64,000 bases of DNA from Hemicentrotus pulcherrimus. Lineage: Eukaryota; Echinodermata; Echinoidea; Camarodonta; Strongylocentrotidae. Shown piece by piece: positions 33,301 through 48,262 of this stretch. The DNA lies in the NCBI GenBank assembly GCA_003118195.1, contig BEXV01000353.1, positions 181,574 to 245,573 of the forward strand, written 5' to 3'. Below the pieces are notes generated by a model. The model ran no database searches. It had not been told where the DNA came from and saw only the letters and a list, made by a program, of their open reading frames with translations. Position 1 is the stretch's first letter, and the number at the start of each line of letters is the position of its first letter. The translations under genes and the position numbers were made by a program.

Positions 33301-36300
33301 TTTAATTACTTTTATTGGTTTCTTATTTAATTATTAAAGAGCATGCAGTCCACGCTGTTGCATGAGTTACTGTACATTATTCCTTTGATTTTCATGGCTC
33401 AATCGAATCTGTGGGTTAAAGCATGAAGCTCGAAGAGAAATTCATCCTTCCAAACTCGCCGCTGTTTTTATTTCAGAAGAGACTTTCCAATGTATTTAAA
33501 TCGAACATTCTCCCTCAGGCTTGGAAATGTTTAATGAGGTCCGAAGAGAGGGTGTAAACTGTTTAAAAAAAGAAGGATGTATGTGAACAGAACCGTAGAT
33601 CAAAAGGGACTTTCTAAAATTTGGATTTTGATTAAGATTCGTGATTAGAAAGAAGAATCAATCACTGTATAAACTTGATCAACCCTGTTTTAAAACAAAC
33701 GAATTTCAACATTGGTTTGAATCAGTGTTGTGCTCTTTCTCATATAGCACAACGTTGGATTTCCTTTTTGATAGCTGCGTTGTTTAAAAAGATGATGTCT
33801 TTGCCTGTGTATCAAAAAAGAGTCTCTAATTCAAAAAAAAAATATCTTAACTTAGGGGTAATTGTCTCGTTGGTAATTGTCCCATAGAACCCATGTTTAT
33901 ACCCCAGTCCCATTGCTTACTGACTCCAAACCGACGAATTCTTGGCTATTGATTGGGGATAATGTAATATTTTGTTTGGTCTGACGTCCACCTTGTCGGT
34001 GTGGTACTCGATAGACAGCCATAATGAGACCCAAATAGTGATTGAAGGGAGGAAGACAGTAGGTGTCAGTTTGAAGAGAATTACAAAGCTCTCAGAAGAG
34101 GCCTCCAATCTTGATTTGAATTTGGGGGATTCTCTCTCTTTTTTCGTAGGCTGGTATGTTTTATTTTTCGATAGACAGTAAATTAGGTCTAAAGTGTGAT
34201 TCGATAGAAGAAGCATTTGCCCGTGTTTCATAAGAAGTTTTCCAATCATTATGGTACGAATCCTGAATACTTCTATCACTCATCATTCCCATGATAGATC
34301 TTACGATAGCTGGTGGTGAGAACAGTAGCGTGATTGGAATCTTTACCAATGTGAACACTGAACAGAACTATCTTGTACAAGATGCTTTCCGACCTTGATT
34401 TTAATGAAGGATTATTTTCTTGCTCATCGTACGACGTTGGGGGCGATGGACCATGTTGCCTAGACGATGAATCCAAAAGCTTTGATTGAAAGGGAGGGGA
34501 AAGGGGTAAAACCGATATGCCATCATACTCAGCCCTCTTTCCTCCCCCTTTTTTGAAACCCCGTCGCCTTCCATTCACCGGAATCAGTTTCACCTACTGG
34601 CATTTCTACCGCTCCACTCAAAGTGACGTTCAGAAATACTCTCGAACATGTCCAAACCAATGAATGTTTAACAGTGCCATTACAATCAGAAGACGCTTAA
34701 ATTACCGATGAGTTACACGCAGATTTGCCCTTGCTAAGAGTGCATGGCGCCAGAAAACATCACGTGGCGCGTTGATTTATAGTTATTAGATAAAAGTGAT
34801 TAATTTATTTCACGTCCATCAATCTGCATTAAACCTTCATTGATGTTGTGACATTAATGTGTAGATGGATGACATGTAGGAAAACATGTGATTTGATAAT
34901 GTACAGTGTCTTGCGTTTTCGACTGTTTGAAGAGAAGAAAAAAAAAACACTTTTTTAAACCAAACCAACGTAACAAATAATATTATGTCTAGGCCTATAT
35001 TTAAGAGTAGAACATTTTAAGAGTGAATCGTTTTTTTTTTTTCTTCTCTTAGTAAACCATTGCCATTTTTAATGGTAAGTATCATGATGACATTTTGTCA
35101 TTTTTGTCAGTGTAAAATGTATGGTAACAAGCTTTCGCCGTGGTATTGTATCTCATTTATACATCATGCTCCAATTTTTTTGGCCTCGTATCCCGATGAA
35201 TATTTTAGAAAATGATTTCCATGAGGTAAAGAAGTAAATTTGATTACTTCGTGAATGGCGCTAATGTCATCTTTAGGATTTCGTCGTTCATTGCAAATGC
35301 ATTTAGCCCAAGGAAATCGACTCCTCATGCATGTACTTTGGTGATGGGTATACTGTTGTTTCAACATGAAATGGTAAGGGAGGAGAGTAATTCGTGAGCA
35401 ATTGGGATTCCTTTTTAGGTATATTGCTTTCCCATTCACGACTAGACATACGAATCCACTATTTAGCATTCATTGCGAAATACGTACAGCAAATATTTTG
35501 TGAATAAGCCCGTGGCGCTTTGTTCATAGTAATTGGGGAAGCGCTGTAGTTGAGTGTGCTGTGAAAGCATTTTCATTTGACATGCCGTGACGGGTAATAA
35601 CGATTCATCTATCATCGAACCTCGTGTTAGACGAGAAGCTGACTTTTTGTTTTATTTATAGCGTCCCTCTAGACAGGCAGATAATAAGACAAAACACAGG
35701 CTTGCATGCCTCCATCAAAGTCACATTGTTCTCCCTTTTGAATAGAAAAAATAGATGGAAAATCCTAGTTTAAAAGTCATGTGATTATACATGTTTAATA
35801 TTTACGAGCAAGAGACGTTTTTTGATGAAGTTCCGGTGTTTTATTAAACGGGAGAGACATAACCACCAGAATATCTGCAAATAGATGAAAAAACAATTAA
35901 CTCACTGCTAACAAAATATAGCGCAAAGGTCTGCTGATTGTTAGCGCATGGAGCACGACTATGCTAATTTTCTTTGAAGAAGACGCTGAGAAAAATGAAC
36001 ATAACGAACTAGCAAGGTCCCTTCGAAACTGAACTGCAGGAAATATATGAAATGCCAACCAGATAAATAAACTAGCTGGAACCGTTTCAACGTCAATGAT
36101 AGATTTCATCACCATCAGCCAAGCGGAGTTTTACTCCCATGAAGTATCACCTTAACCAAAACACATCTATGGTTGAAGGGGTAGAATTCGCTTCTCGATA
36201 CATTACCAGTTGGCAATAATGCACGTCTTTTTTCTATTTACTAAAGGTCTGTGATCATGTTTCAACAAGTAAAGGTTACAAAATGTCAACCGCAATGCTT

Positions 36301-39300
36301 GCCTCGATGACGACAGTATCTGGTCAAGAATGCAAGGGTCTATCCTCACATTTCAATGTTTCTTAACATAATATTCCGATGAAAAGTTGAAATGAGAGGT
36401 TACATTCAAACGTCTGAGTGTCGCCGTGTAAAGGAGATGCTTTTGTTTTTGAAACACAGAAGAGACGAGTGATTTAAATGACACAAGAAGAGCTTCAATG
36501 ATTAATGGATATAATGTAAAAGCTATTGCCATTTTACAGAAATAATAATTAGTGAAATTGAAAGCGAATACAAATAGTTATCGTGTATTTTTTATACAGT
36601 TTTTGCAGAAGCTATATCCGAATTGCATTATCCCCACACAGTCAATGCCCTTTTAATATTATTGCAATCACTATTAATGAGTCCATACATCAGTGCGGCA
36701 TTGTAATGTTCATTTATCACTATGCAATTAATTTATTGAGATGAGAGTAGAATTTTGCATTATGAAAAAGTCCCCACATTATATCGCAGTAAAATTCATC
36801 GTGCTTTTTTATTTCTTTTTACTCTCAATATCATCTACTACCAGATTAAAAAAAAAAAAAACTCTTTACTATTCGACTGAAGATATACAGTTCGATTTGT
36901 GCCTATCAGTTACTGTTGTGTATAGCTTCATGTCATTAAAACATTCTCGACGTTTTTGAGAATGGTTTTCAACGGTCTTTCTATACTCGTCCACTCGCTT
37001 GGAAGCCTTGCTACAAGCTTTGGTCTATAGGGCCTGTCGTTGATATTTTGTGGTGTTGGTCCGGCCCCTTGAGTGATGAAGCAATTTAACACCACGTGAC
37101 CTCAGGTTCACGTTCCTGGCATACAATCGGGTATTTACATGAATATCATGAACAGATCTAATCCATCATAAGTGAGCAGTCTACGCATAGTACTCATCTA
37201 TCATACACCCACACCTCTAAACCCGATGGTGTATCCATGGGGTTATCAGGGGGACAAGCCCTTCTCATCATCAAAGGAGAGAGAGAGAGAAAGAGAAAAT
37301 CGAGAGAGAAAGGAAGAAAGTGAGCAAGTATATAACCCTACCAAGCTCCCAGACCCTTCCCCCCTCCATTGAATTCCCACCTCTTGAGCTGTATAGTATG
37401 GTCAGACTAAGTACCCCCCCCCCCCCCCCCATCAACGCTACGCCACTGTCTACAGCCATAGTCATGTCGCTAAAAGAACAATAATAGGTAATGTGATCGT
37501 GGTTTTAGCTAGCTATTGAACATTATGTCTACATTATGTTTCCTAAGGTTTAACGTCAATAAGGTATATTATATTCATCCATTTACCATTCATCATTATG
37601 ATCGTAGTAAGAGTCGGCATTCCAACACGCAAAGCATAATTTATAAAACAACCATTTTAAGCTGTAAGATCATCTTTACTTGTAATCGTTCATTTTGTAT
37701 TATTTCGCTGTTATGGTATGGTAACGCGTCATTGATTCGAATTGTGCAAAACATTGAACACCGTTAGAGGAATTGCGATGTCATTGGTTTGTGCGAACTC
37801 CGATCTAAACTGAGGAGATCGTGTGGAAATATAACCGAGTGAGATGTATATCTTTTCACTTATTCTAATCAAATTGAATAAATCTAAAATAATAGATTTC
37901 GTTAAGAAGTAGAAGGAATTACAAAACATTGTCACCAATCCTTGTAATCGTCTCACACCACCATTTGGGGTTATTTTTAATATGCATTTCAAAAAGTTGT
38001 ACAGAGCCTTTCGGGCATAATTATTACCTTGTGTTGTAAAATACCTATAATGCAATTATTCTGTCAAATTACATTATTTCAATGCCATTCAGACTCGGAA
38101 GGTCGCTTTGCATTAATGGATCATCTTAATAAAACTAGTCATGTATTGACGCCCTTGAAGCTAGAAGCTTTTCATTAATTGATATCCTCTCACTTTTAAA
38201 CCTTGGATAGAGAGGATCGACTGCACTTTGAAGGGGGTGATTGACACAAAGAGAAAGTTTGGATGTATAGTTCTTGCTGGTATGCTGTCGAGAGGGCGCG
38301 GGGGCAGGGGGGGGGGGCATTATGCAGACCAAGGCTGGTTGATCTCCCGACTTCCTTGTCATCAAGTCAATCGGTCACAATTTGATAATATAATCCATAC
38401 CAATTCTATACACCTCATATTCCATAATCTACTTTTCAAAATTTATCTAATAATAGTGGTCTAATGTATTGGGAGCTAAGCTCAAATCTAAATATAAACT
38501 TATTGTTTATCACATTGTCAATTGTAGTCAATACTTTGTAAAAATTAATACCGGCCAAGCTTGACGATGTAGAATTCCCCTACTCGAACCAGTACTGATG
38601 GTATTGGTAACTAAATAAATTGCAAGGAGATTAAAATGAGTCTGGCATGATAACAAATCTCTCTTTGTCATCGATGCATTTTAATTTCCAATACGTTCGT
38701 ACACATTTCTGTTTTGTTTGTGTACTTTTAGTTTGAATAATTTATACTTTCCATTGCTTTAGATTTTTCTATAGTCATGGTTTATTAATTTTTTTAATCA
38801 ACGAATGATTTAAGATGAATCAATAGGATATGTCATCTATTATCGTCCCGTAAAAACATGTCGTATGGAGACGAGCAAGGCGACCACATCACTCATTATT
38901 AAATACCATGTACAACATTGTCGCTTGGACATTGCACCAGCCATGCTGACGTCATAGAGCCTCGATCTGCCTGGCGTCGAAGTTTTAAGATGCATAAAGC
39001 ATCTGGGTGTTATAGATATATTGTGAATATTTCAAGACAACCATAACAGAGTATGACGTAATACTATTAAAATAGGTGGTGTTATAGCAGGCCGTCTAAC
39101 CATATAAAATCAGGTCATCAATAATTTACTCTTATTTTCTTTATACGTTCGTTAATAATTATAGACACGTATTGCTTTTTTCATCGACCACTTTCATGAA
39201 AACAGACATTATCTCATAATCTTCATTTTGTTGATTTTTTTAAAAGGAAAAGCAATGTTTAATTCTCCAAACAAAAGATTTTCAGCAAACTTGGAAAAAT

Positions 39301-42300
39301 GCTACTCAAAATGTTGCGTACGATTATAATCACGGAATTTTGAAATAGGCCTATTCCTGAACCTAATGATCAAATTACCAAGTCAATAATTGTTTAATGT
39401 TATATCATTCCTGTAACTCTCTCAGCTTTACTTCATTGTGCCCCAAGTTTTCTAGGTCTGTCAATATCTCAGTTCATCGGTACTCGGCGCATTTAGTTTC
39501 TATTTCATCATGTTTACGAAAACAGTTTACTAAGAGTCTTATTTAGTCAAGATAAGATGGGATCTAGAGTAAGCCAGCGACAAGAAAATAGACCGGTTCA
39601 TCTGGAATATTCATGAAGTTAATATGGTAATTATTATAGACATCGGATTTAAGATGTCGCTGTGAAAGATCCTGCTTTAACTACAAACCTCGTCTGTGTT
39701 TATGAAATTCAGATTTTGATTCGATGTTCGTGCATGATTAAAAGCTTAATAATGTTGCCATTGTGACGAAAGAAAGCATTTGCGTAATTAATCGACGAGA
39801 CTAATATCCGAGCATTATGGGTTTGTTCATATTTTTATCAGTCTGATATACCCACAAAAGAATAAAAAATTAATTTACTTTTCGCGTAGTAAATATCCAT
39901 GAGCACTTCTGGCTATTGATGAGAAGGTATAAGGCACTCTCCAATAGGAAACTTTGCTATACGTGTGGATGAAATGATGTTGGATCTTTATTGGACAGAT
40001 ACGGGTCAAGCATTCAGCTTGCAGAGGCCGCAAAAGTCTAAATAATCTCTGCTAAGGAAAAAGGCAAAGAATAAAGGTTATCACATTCAGTGGTATTTGT
40101 TGACAAGCGTTTTTAATATCACCTTTATTGTGTAAAAAACAGACTGAGGTTACATGTTTTAAATAACAATGTGCAGGACAACATGAACTATATACAATGA
40201 AAGAGAAAGACATGTTAGATATCATGCTATACATGTACATTGAAACATAAAAAAAACATGATTACATTTTCAAAATATTTTTGAGCCAATTATCGGAGCA
40301 TTATGAGGTAGGCTGGGTTGAAATGGCTTTTATGGTGTGTATTTTCAGGTGCCCTTTTAGTCCATATTTTTCCAGGGGTACACACTTGTTTTATTTTACG
40401 TGTAATTGTTTGCGGAGACGGAGAGCATAGACCTCATGCCCCACGGATCCGGCCTCCACAAACCACAGTAGAAATGAACCAAACTGAACCTGTACTTGAT
40501 AGCCCAAGAAATGGCGACCTGTAGCCTGCCGCTAGCTGCCGCGGCGCCTTTTGGGTTTAGTCACGTGACCAAGGCAGACGGATAAACGAGAGAAGGGATG
40601 AATTAACATGATTGGTCGATTTCATAGCTGGTTAGATACTCAAATCGTCTCGCGATAGAAACGTGATACCAATGCCAAGCATATCAAGCAGGTATGATTT
40701 TAGTGTAGACCGCATTGCTCAGGCTGTGATACACAATCATTAAAGCACTACACGTAATAACTATGTGCCTACTGTATTATGTCAACAAGTAACAGGTTTG
40801 TTGTGCAGTTATTCAAGATATTAGAACTACAGTTATTAAAATTAGGAAAATAGATAAGTAAGAGTATAGGATGTGAAGCATTTTTTATTTGCTTTTTACG
40901 ATTTAATCGAGGGGAGAAATCGGGGATATGTAGCAATATAATAAGGAGTGGACAAGGACTATGCAAGCTCCATTCTATCCATGTGATCTCGGCTTGGGTA
41001 TAGAAAACTACATGTATATTAATAAGAAGAGTAATAAGTTCAATAAAGTGTCGTTTATGTAGTACAGGCCTAGACTCTAAATCAAATAACAAAACGAATA
41101 CACCTTTTTACATTGAAATGGGACAGAGAAAATATTCTTTCAATACTGGTTCTCTTTCTGTCTTGAAGGTAGCAATAACATTCGTTTTAGTTTCAAAAAT
41201 ATACGACCATCACCAAAATGTCTTTCTTATATATTAATCTAATATGCAGTACATGTACCCCAAAGAAAATACATTTCTCTTAAGTAGGCCTAACGATAAA
41301 TGATATAGATAATCATGGCCTAGATAATTATAAAAATGGTTCAAAGTTGGGTTTTGCTAAGAGACCCGCATTCACAGCACCTGAGCCAAACAAAATTGTG
41401 GACATTAAGCATTTCATTCTCCTCGCGAAGTGATTTATGGTATACGGGGATGTCGCAATAGACCAACCGAACATTAATCGGTGAAAGTTTTGAACAGTTT
41501 TCAGGAGACTGATACTTTTATTCTCGTGCACTCTCGGTCTTGTACATCAATAGTATATGTCAATGTCATTATGTCAGTCTAATGTGATACGTTCATGAAT
41601 TATGAGACTCGTGCGAATCCACACGTATAAATAGGATAAAAACTTGTATACTCCTCTAAAGAAACGGCCATGGAAATACGTTTAACAGGCGATCATTATA
41701 TTGTTTAACCAGGGATATGCCGGTATATCTGGATTAATTTTACAGCATTTTGTTTCATGTGTCGTTATGCTTCTTGAGACTCGTGCGAATCCACTCGTAG
41801 GATAAATTTGACTTTGATACTCCTCAAAAGAAACGTATACATCATTATACGTTTAACAGGCGATCATATTGTTTAACCAGGAACATGCCGATATATCTTG
41901 TTTAATTTCACAGCATTATATTAGAAGGATATTGTTTGATCTCTATAGTTTTCCTTAGAACTATAAGCTAAGAAAGATAGCAAACAGTCTTTTTCAAGAC
42001 TATACCCAACAGTCCCTTTCAGGACTACCAAACCCTCAAGAAAGATGACCGAGTCAGAGTCCTTTTTCAGGACTCCTCAATCCTCCCCCTCTCTCTCAAA
42101 TGGTGCACCCGCAAGCCTACTAGTTTCATGTTTCGTTATGCTTCTTGAGACTCGTGCGAATCCACTCGTAGGATAAACACTTGACTTTGATACTCCTCAA
42201 AAGGAACGTATACATCATTATACGTTTAACAGGCGATCATATTGTTTAACTAGGGACATGCTGGTATCTCTGGTTTAATTTTACAGCATTATATTTCATT

Positions 42301-45300
42301 AATGAAAACGTATGGTCGGCTGGTTAACGAGGTTTCTGTGTCTGTTAAGTGTCTTTAATGAGACCTCATTGTTGATGAATAAGGTTAATGTATCATTAAT
42401 ATATCATAAATGATACATTAATGTGACATTAAAAAATCATCAATGAAACTGATATGACTTTATGTCATACAATGTCTTACCCATCAGCTTCGTTAGGGAG
42501 GAGGGTCGGTCGGTATACTTTCACTATACCACTCTACTTAATAACTTTCTCCGGGCTTTCATAATTATTTATAGACATCCATTCTCTCGATCGTTTTCTT
42601 GTCTTTACTAGGCATATCATTTTATAATGAATTAAATCATTAGCTTACTGCTTTCATGAGGGCGTGGTTATTTTTTAATGGATTAAAAATAATTTGTTAG
42701 TTTATGCTATTACCAGAATCTTTAAAAAAAATAGTATGAAATCACTGATATTCTTCTAAACCCCGAGGTTGGCTTTTAGTTTTAAAAAAGGTACTTCGTT
42801 TGTCTTTGGAGGGATTCAGAGGAATATACTACATTCAAACACGAGATTGGTTGATTAATATATAGCTACATTGAACCAGAAGTACATAATAATGCAAGAT
42901 ATAATGTATAACACTGTTCGTCAGAAGACAATCTGTAGTCCCACATAAATTGGCTCCTATCGCCCGGAGGTCTTTATATTCTAGATATCTGACGAAAGAT
43001 GGGAAAAGATTTTGCGGTTGATTAATTCCCCTATCACCGATGTATTATTTTTGAAAGGCAGCATGCCGTTGCATATGGTTTTTAGGTCGAAGCAGGAATC
43101 CGTGTGGTATGTATTACTGTACACGGCTATTCAGAGTGACCTATATACTTCACATCTCGGCCAGCCATTCATTGTCAGTTTGAAGTTAGTTGGAAGCCCT
43201 CAGGAGGATAGTGCATGCTGAAACGCTGCAATTCCAAAACCCCTTCTATATCTCCAGAAGGTGAGCAAGTGAAGTGAGATGATAGGGAATAGACTCACAC
43301 CCTGGTAGCGACCAATGTGACCTCATGACCTTTATAACACTCTCACCAACAGCCACGCTAATGGATGTGCTTCATGTTTTATGTATTTTTTTTTTCTTTC
43401 AACAAAATCGCAAAAAGTGTAATTTCCATATATTTTTTCTTTTCGGGGAATATGGTGATACCAATAAATAAGACGGTCCGTGATTTTTTTTTTTGATGTG
43501 ATATTGAAACACGTCAAGACTCTCGAATATGCATTCGTTTGTAAATACCTACTTGGTATACCCCTTTGTGAATTTGTAAATGGTTATCTGATATCTTGAA
43601 TACGCGTTTTTCGTTATGGAATCAAATTTAATGCACACGTTTTTGCAATGTATGCAATTCGTATTCTGATCGTTGAAAGACAAACATTCGTATAGGTGAA
43701 TGAATTCATTTGTAGCGAGGCACCTAACACATTGATATTTACACTACGAAAATAGCCTACGTCTAATGGCATCTTTACTCCATAACCAGAGAATATTTTC
43801 CCCATTCGAAAGTCCGATATGGATCAATCTAATTCGGAATGTAAATGTAAATGTTTAGTATTTTATCAAGCGCAGTATCAGTTTCTGTGCGCCAGCCATC
43901 GATAACGCATACCAATTTCGGTCATATCTTTATTCAAAAAAAAAAAGTAATTATGAGAATGTAATAATGCCCTCACTCGAATGTCATTCAAGGGCACACA
44001 ATCATTGATAGAGTTTTCCCCAAGTTCTCGGTGATGTATTGTTACCTCTGATCATACTTCTGGAAAGAAACAAAAACACGAAAGCTCACAAAGGATTTTA
44101 CCAGACACGCTCTGCACAATCCTGATCACATGATCAAAATGATGGATAGAGATTAAAAAAGTAATCTGAAATCTTATGAATTATGCACATGAAGGCAGAG
44201 GGACCATGTCGTTCTTTGAAGGCTCATAAATGCTAGTTGGGTTCTGTGACAGTCAACTGCCATCATTAGTTTCCCCCCGAAAAAGCAATTTCTTTCCGCT
44301 TATGTACTCTGCATGTATGCAGTAGGCCCCTATATCTCTCAGGCTTATTATATTTGCAAAGCAGCCATGACTTTGCTCGCCTCGCTGTATTCTTAAGATC
44401 TTCATTTTTTATTTCTTTCGCTCCCGGCTCTATGTCTGAACATAACTTCCTGTACCTTCCCAATTATCACTTTCTCTTACTGTCCCTCTCTCTCTCTCTT
44501 TTCTTTTCTTTCTCTCTCTCCCTCTCTCTTTCTCTCCCTCTTCGTACCCTTCTCCCAGGAGAACGGCCCGTAGTGTCAATTTTGACAGACATGGCGCTTT
44601 ACTGTGACAATAATAATTATAATAAACTCTCTCTCGATCTCTCCCTTTCCACATCTCTTTTCCACACTCTCTGTCTAGCTCATTTATTGTTCACCCTCTT
44701 AATACCTTTTCTGTATGTCTGTCTTAGCTGTCCTATCGCTCTCTCTATCCTGTCTCACTCTCTCTTTCTCCATCCCCATCCCTCTCGCTGTCTTCGCCCC
44801 CCCCTCTCTCTCTCTCTCTCTCTCTTACATCCTCCCTTCCATCCCAATCACCACTCTCCCCTTATCACTCCGACTCCCCACTCTCATACACTAACCCACA
44901 TGCGATACCCCACACTCTTACACACACTAACCCACACACGATATCCCACACTCACACAAACTAACCCACACCCTATATCCCACACTCACACACACTAACC
45001 CACACGCGATAACCCACACTCACACAAACTAACCCACATGTGATACCCCGCACTCACACATACTAACCCACACGCGATAACCCACACTTGCACACACATC
45101 TCAGTCGCTTCCTGATACCAATATGCACCATTTAAACTATTTCTCTTCTCTGCTCACCTCTCCTCTCCTCTCCTCTCCTCCGCTCACACTCTCTACAGTC
45201 AACATTCATTACGCCTCTTCTTATCTTTCCAAGTAACTATCTTTCAACTGAATAAGACATCTTTCCCCTAGGTGCGTCGGTCAATATTAGGTTAGGGTGT

Positions 45301-48231
45301 AAGTGTCAAGAGTTTGCCAGATAAAACCTCATGGGTAATTAAGAGTAACTATCAGCCCAGTTGGCTGTGATGGTATTGTATTAATGACTGCTTTGAGAGA
45401 AATAGTTGTTTTTATTCGCTCAAGGGAAGGTTAAAATTGTGCTATTTCCCGAGGCATGATACAATACTATTCACTTGAGCTAGGATCGAGGAATATGTTA
45501 CCGCAATAGTTTCTCTCATATCGATTTGCCTATGTAGCATTATAGAATCATTGAGACGATGTGATCATGAAGGATGTTAATTAATAATATCTCGTGCATG
45601 GCTTTTAACGCTATTGTCGACACCTGGGGTGCCAAGACTCGGTATCGAGACCAAAATCCCGAGACATTAAAAACTCGGCATGGAGACTGGTCTTGTTACA
45701 TCACCATGATTACTGGTATAGTATTTAACTCAGTTACAACGCAAACCCCACTCTGAACCGGTCGATTCTTTGCCAATATAGCCCGTTACACCGGTGTAGA
45801 CCGACGCCACACCGACAACACAACGACCAACGTTTCACATAACGACAAAATGGCCCACGATCGGTCGGTGTGGAGTCTGTCAGAAGGTGTGACTCGACTA
45901 TCATGTTGTATTCAGATCGATCTGCTGTCGGTATGACTAAGGTACTAATGTGTTAGCAACCCCATTTTAATCACCTAAAATATGTAAAGACAGATTGACT
46001 TACCTGGGAGTGGAGGCTGAATGGAAAAGGGGAACTGCATTTTATCCCCCGATGCATAACAAACCTCAATGTATATCACACCTGTGGGTATTAGACTAGG
46101 TCATGATTTTCAAATGATCACCTTAACTGCAGGTGGATCCATTAATTTGATGCCAGTTCATGGTCAATTACATACGTAATTGAATTTACCCGTTAATTAT
46201 TATGTGTCAGAGAACGGAATAAGAAATACATGATCATAATAATTCTACCAGATGCTTGTGAATGTGCTTTTTCTTTTCCCCATGCCTCTGTGCGGTTAAT
46301 TACTTTGGTATCAGTTTTTGTAGAAAAAGTTTTAGTTAGTTCAGTTGTGTTAATATTTAATAAGATGTAGAAATTCGATGACTATAACAAATAAACTAAA
46401 GCGTTATTTGGAAAAAGATCGTATCTTAACGTTGTGAGGTAGACCCGAAGAAAAGTAATTATATCAATCCATGTGAATTAATCAAACCGCACCGGAAACA
46501 GAAAATCAAGAACGTGTAAAAAACAGAACTAGGAGAGTGATAATGAACGGGCGGTTTAATTAACTCAAATGTTCTTTCACGAGTGAGCACTGGAGAACAA
46601 AATATTGATTAAATTTACTGAGTAAAAGGTCCCTCCTGCCTTTCCTTCTGATTATGTTACTGACCGATTTAAAGTGAATGCATGTTTGAAGCATCATCTT
46701 GCTGTCTTGATTGTATTGAAATGCGAGTAAAAAACACAAGTCGGGGTGGTAATGTTAATCCTCTTGTTTTACTTCCGATTCAGTGACTACCTCAATGTGC
46801 CCTCCTATTTCGTTTTTAAGATTTGTGTCACTCTGCAGGCATGGGGTGTGAATCTAAGGCACGTAACATTTTGTCAAAATATTTACCGTGTTTTTTACTT
46901 ATGAATTTAAATTTGATTGTTTTGTTTGTTGGCGAAAGTATTCCAATATCGAATATCTTGAGTTTTATTCATTCATCATCAGAGCGGCTCTTCTTGTTAT
47001 GTATCCAATATTTGATTTCCTCGAATGGCTTGTCGGAGATTGAGATTTTATGAAAGTCATGTCAGACAAGCGGCCTTGTGTAGCATTATTGCTTTTCTTC
47101 TATTCCCCCGTTCAAACCTTCTCCTATTGAGTATCTCACTCAGAAGGCTTCTTCGATTTCCACATTATGTGCCGAAAAGTGCAGGCGACTGGGCAACGCA
47201 CCGTTGCTATGAGAAAAGGCAGTTTGTTTGCATAGATGTTGCCTGCCTTGTATTATGGAAATAATATGTGTGGACACCATCAGGTACTTGATGGTTGTTC
47301 GCAGCATATGGTTATGTCCCATTTATGATCTGACATCGTATGATAATGGGTTCGGTGTGTGCGGTGGCCAAGTTTAAATCTAAGGCGAATACCTGGCGAA
47401 CGCAGATTTCCTGTCACCGGTGCACACAATGTCTAGTTCGCTGGCCGATGAAGGCCTCCATATTGATCTATTTCAAGTCGACATAACACGTTCAGTTTTA
47501 AAATCCAACGACGTTATGATGGTAATCATATGAGACAACGAGTATGACAGCTGCAAGGCTGTCAAAATAATGATTAGAAGATTTGAAATTGAATGGTACA
47601 GATGAGGAACATCGCAAACTATTGATAGTAAAATACCGAATTGTTGAGAGATTTACTGAGTTGAAAAGGCTTGTAAGCCTATTCGAATAGATGTTCAAAT
47701 ATCGATAGGAACATTTTGTAAAAAGGGTGTACGAATTAGGCTCAACTTCTACTAAAAAGGGCATTGTTTTGTATCACACTTTGCCGAGGATAGTTCGACC
47801 TCCATGAAATAATATTTGAATTTGTGCCGGCAGATTATAAACTTAGTTGTGTATAAACAACTAGGCTAAAACAAATGGGAAGTGCATACAATGGCTTTTC
47901 CTTCACGATAAAATGCTGACGTAGATCGCATAGCTAAAAATAAACTGGATATCTTATCATGTTCATAATATAAGAGTGTGAAGCCAGCTGAGATAAAAGC
48001 AACGAGTTAAGCGACTGATGGATGCCTTGACTTTCAGCCACAGTTTTCATAAATTGACCATTACGATACATGACCTGGATAATGGGAGAAGAGCACTTTG
48101 AGAACGGCCAATAACCTGCCATTCGATGAATACTTCATGTGAGCAACGGTTATTACGGGGTTAACAGCGGATGAGAAAAGTTCAGAAAGGTGATTTAAAC
48201 ATAAATTTAACTTATAAAAGAGAGTAAGAAT

Positions 48232-48262
<31 letters not shown>

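Noticed and set aside
40318..40524. 68-codon frame ending in a short acidic peptide
   Set aside because: No clear acceptor, donor or domain; kept only as a possible GC-rich regulatory island.
44354..44998. 214-codon open frame on the + strand
   Set aside because: Ser/Leu/His-rich translation of TC and CA repeats; no domain, and composition follows the repeats.
44889..45100. CTAACCC units as telomere repeats
   Set aside because: Units are ~34 b with CACACTCACACA filler, not tandem TTAGGG/CCCTAA.
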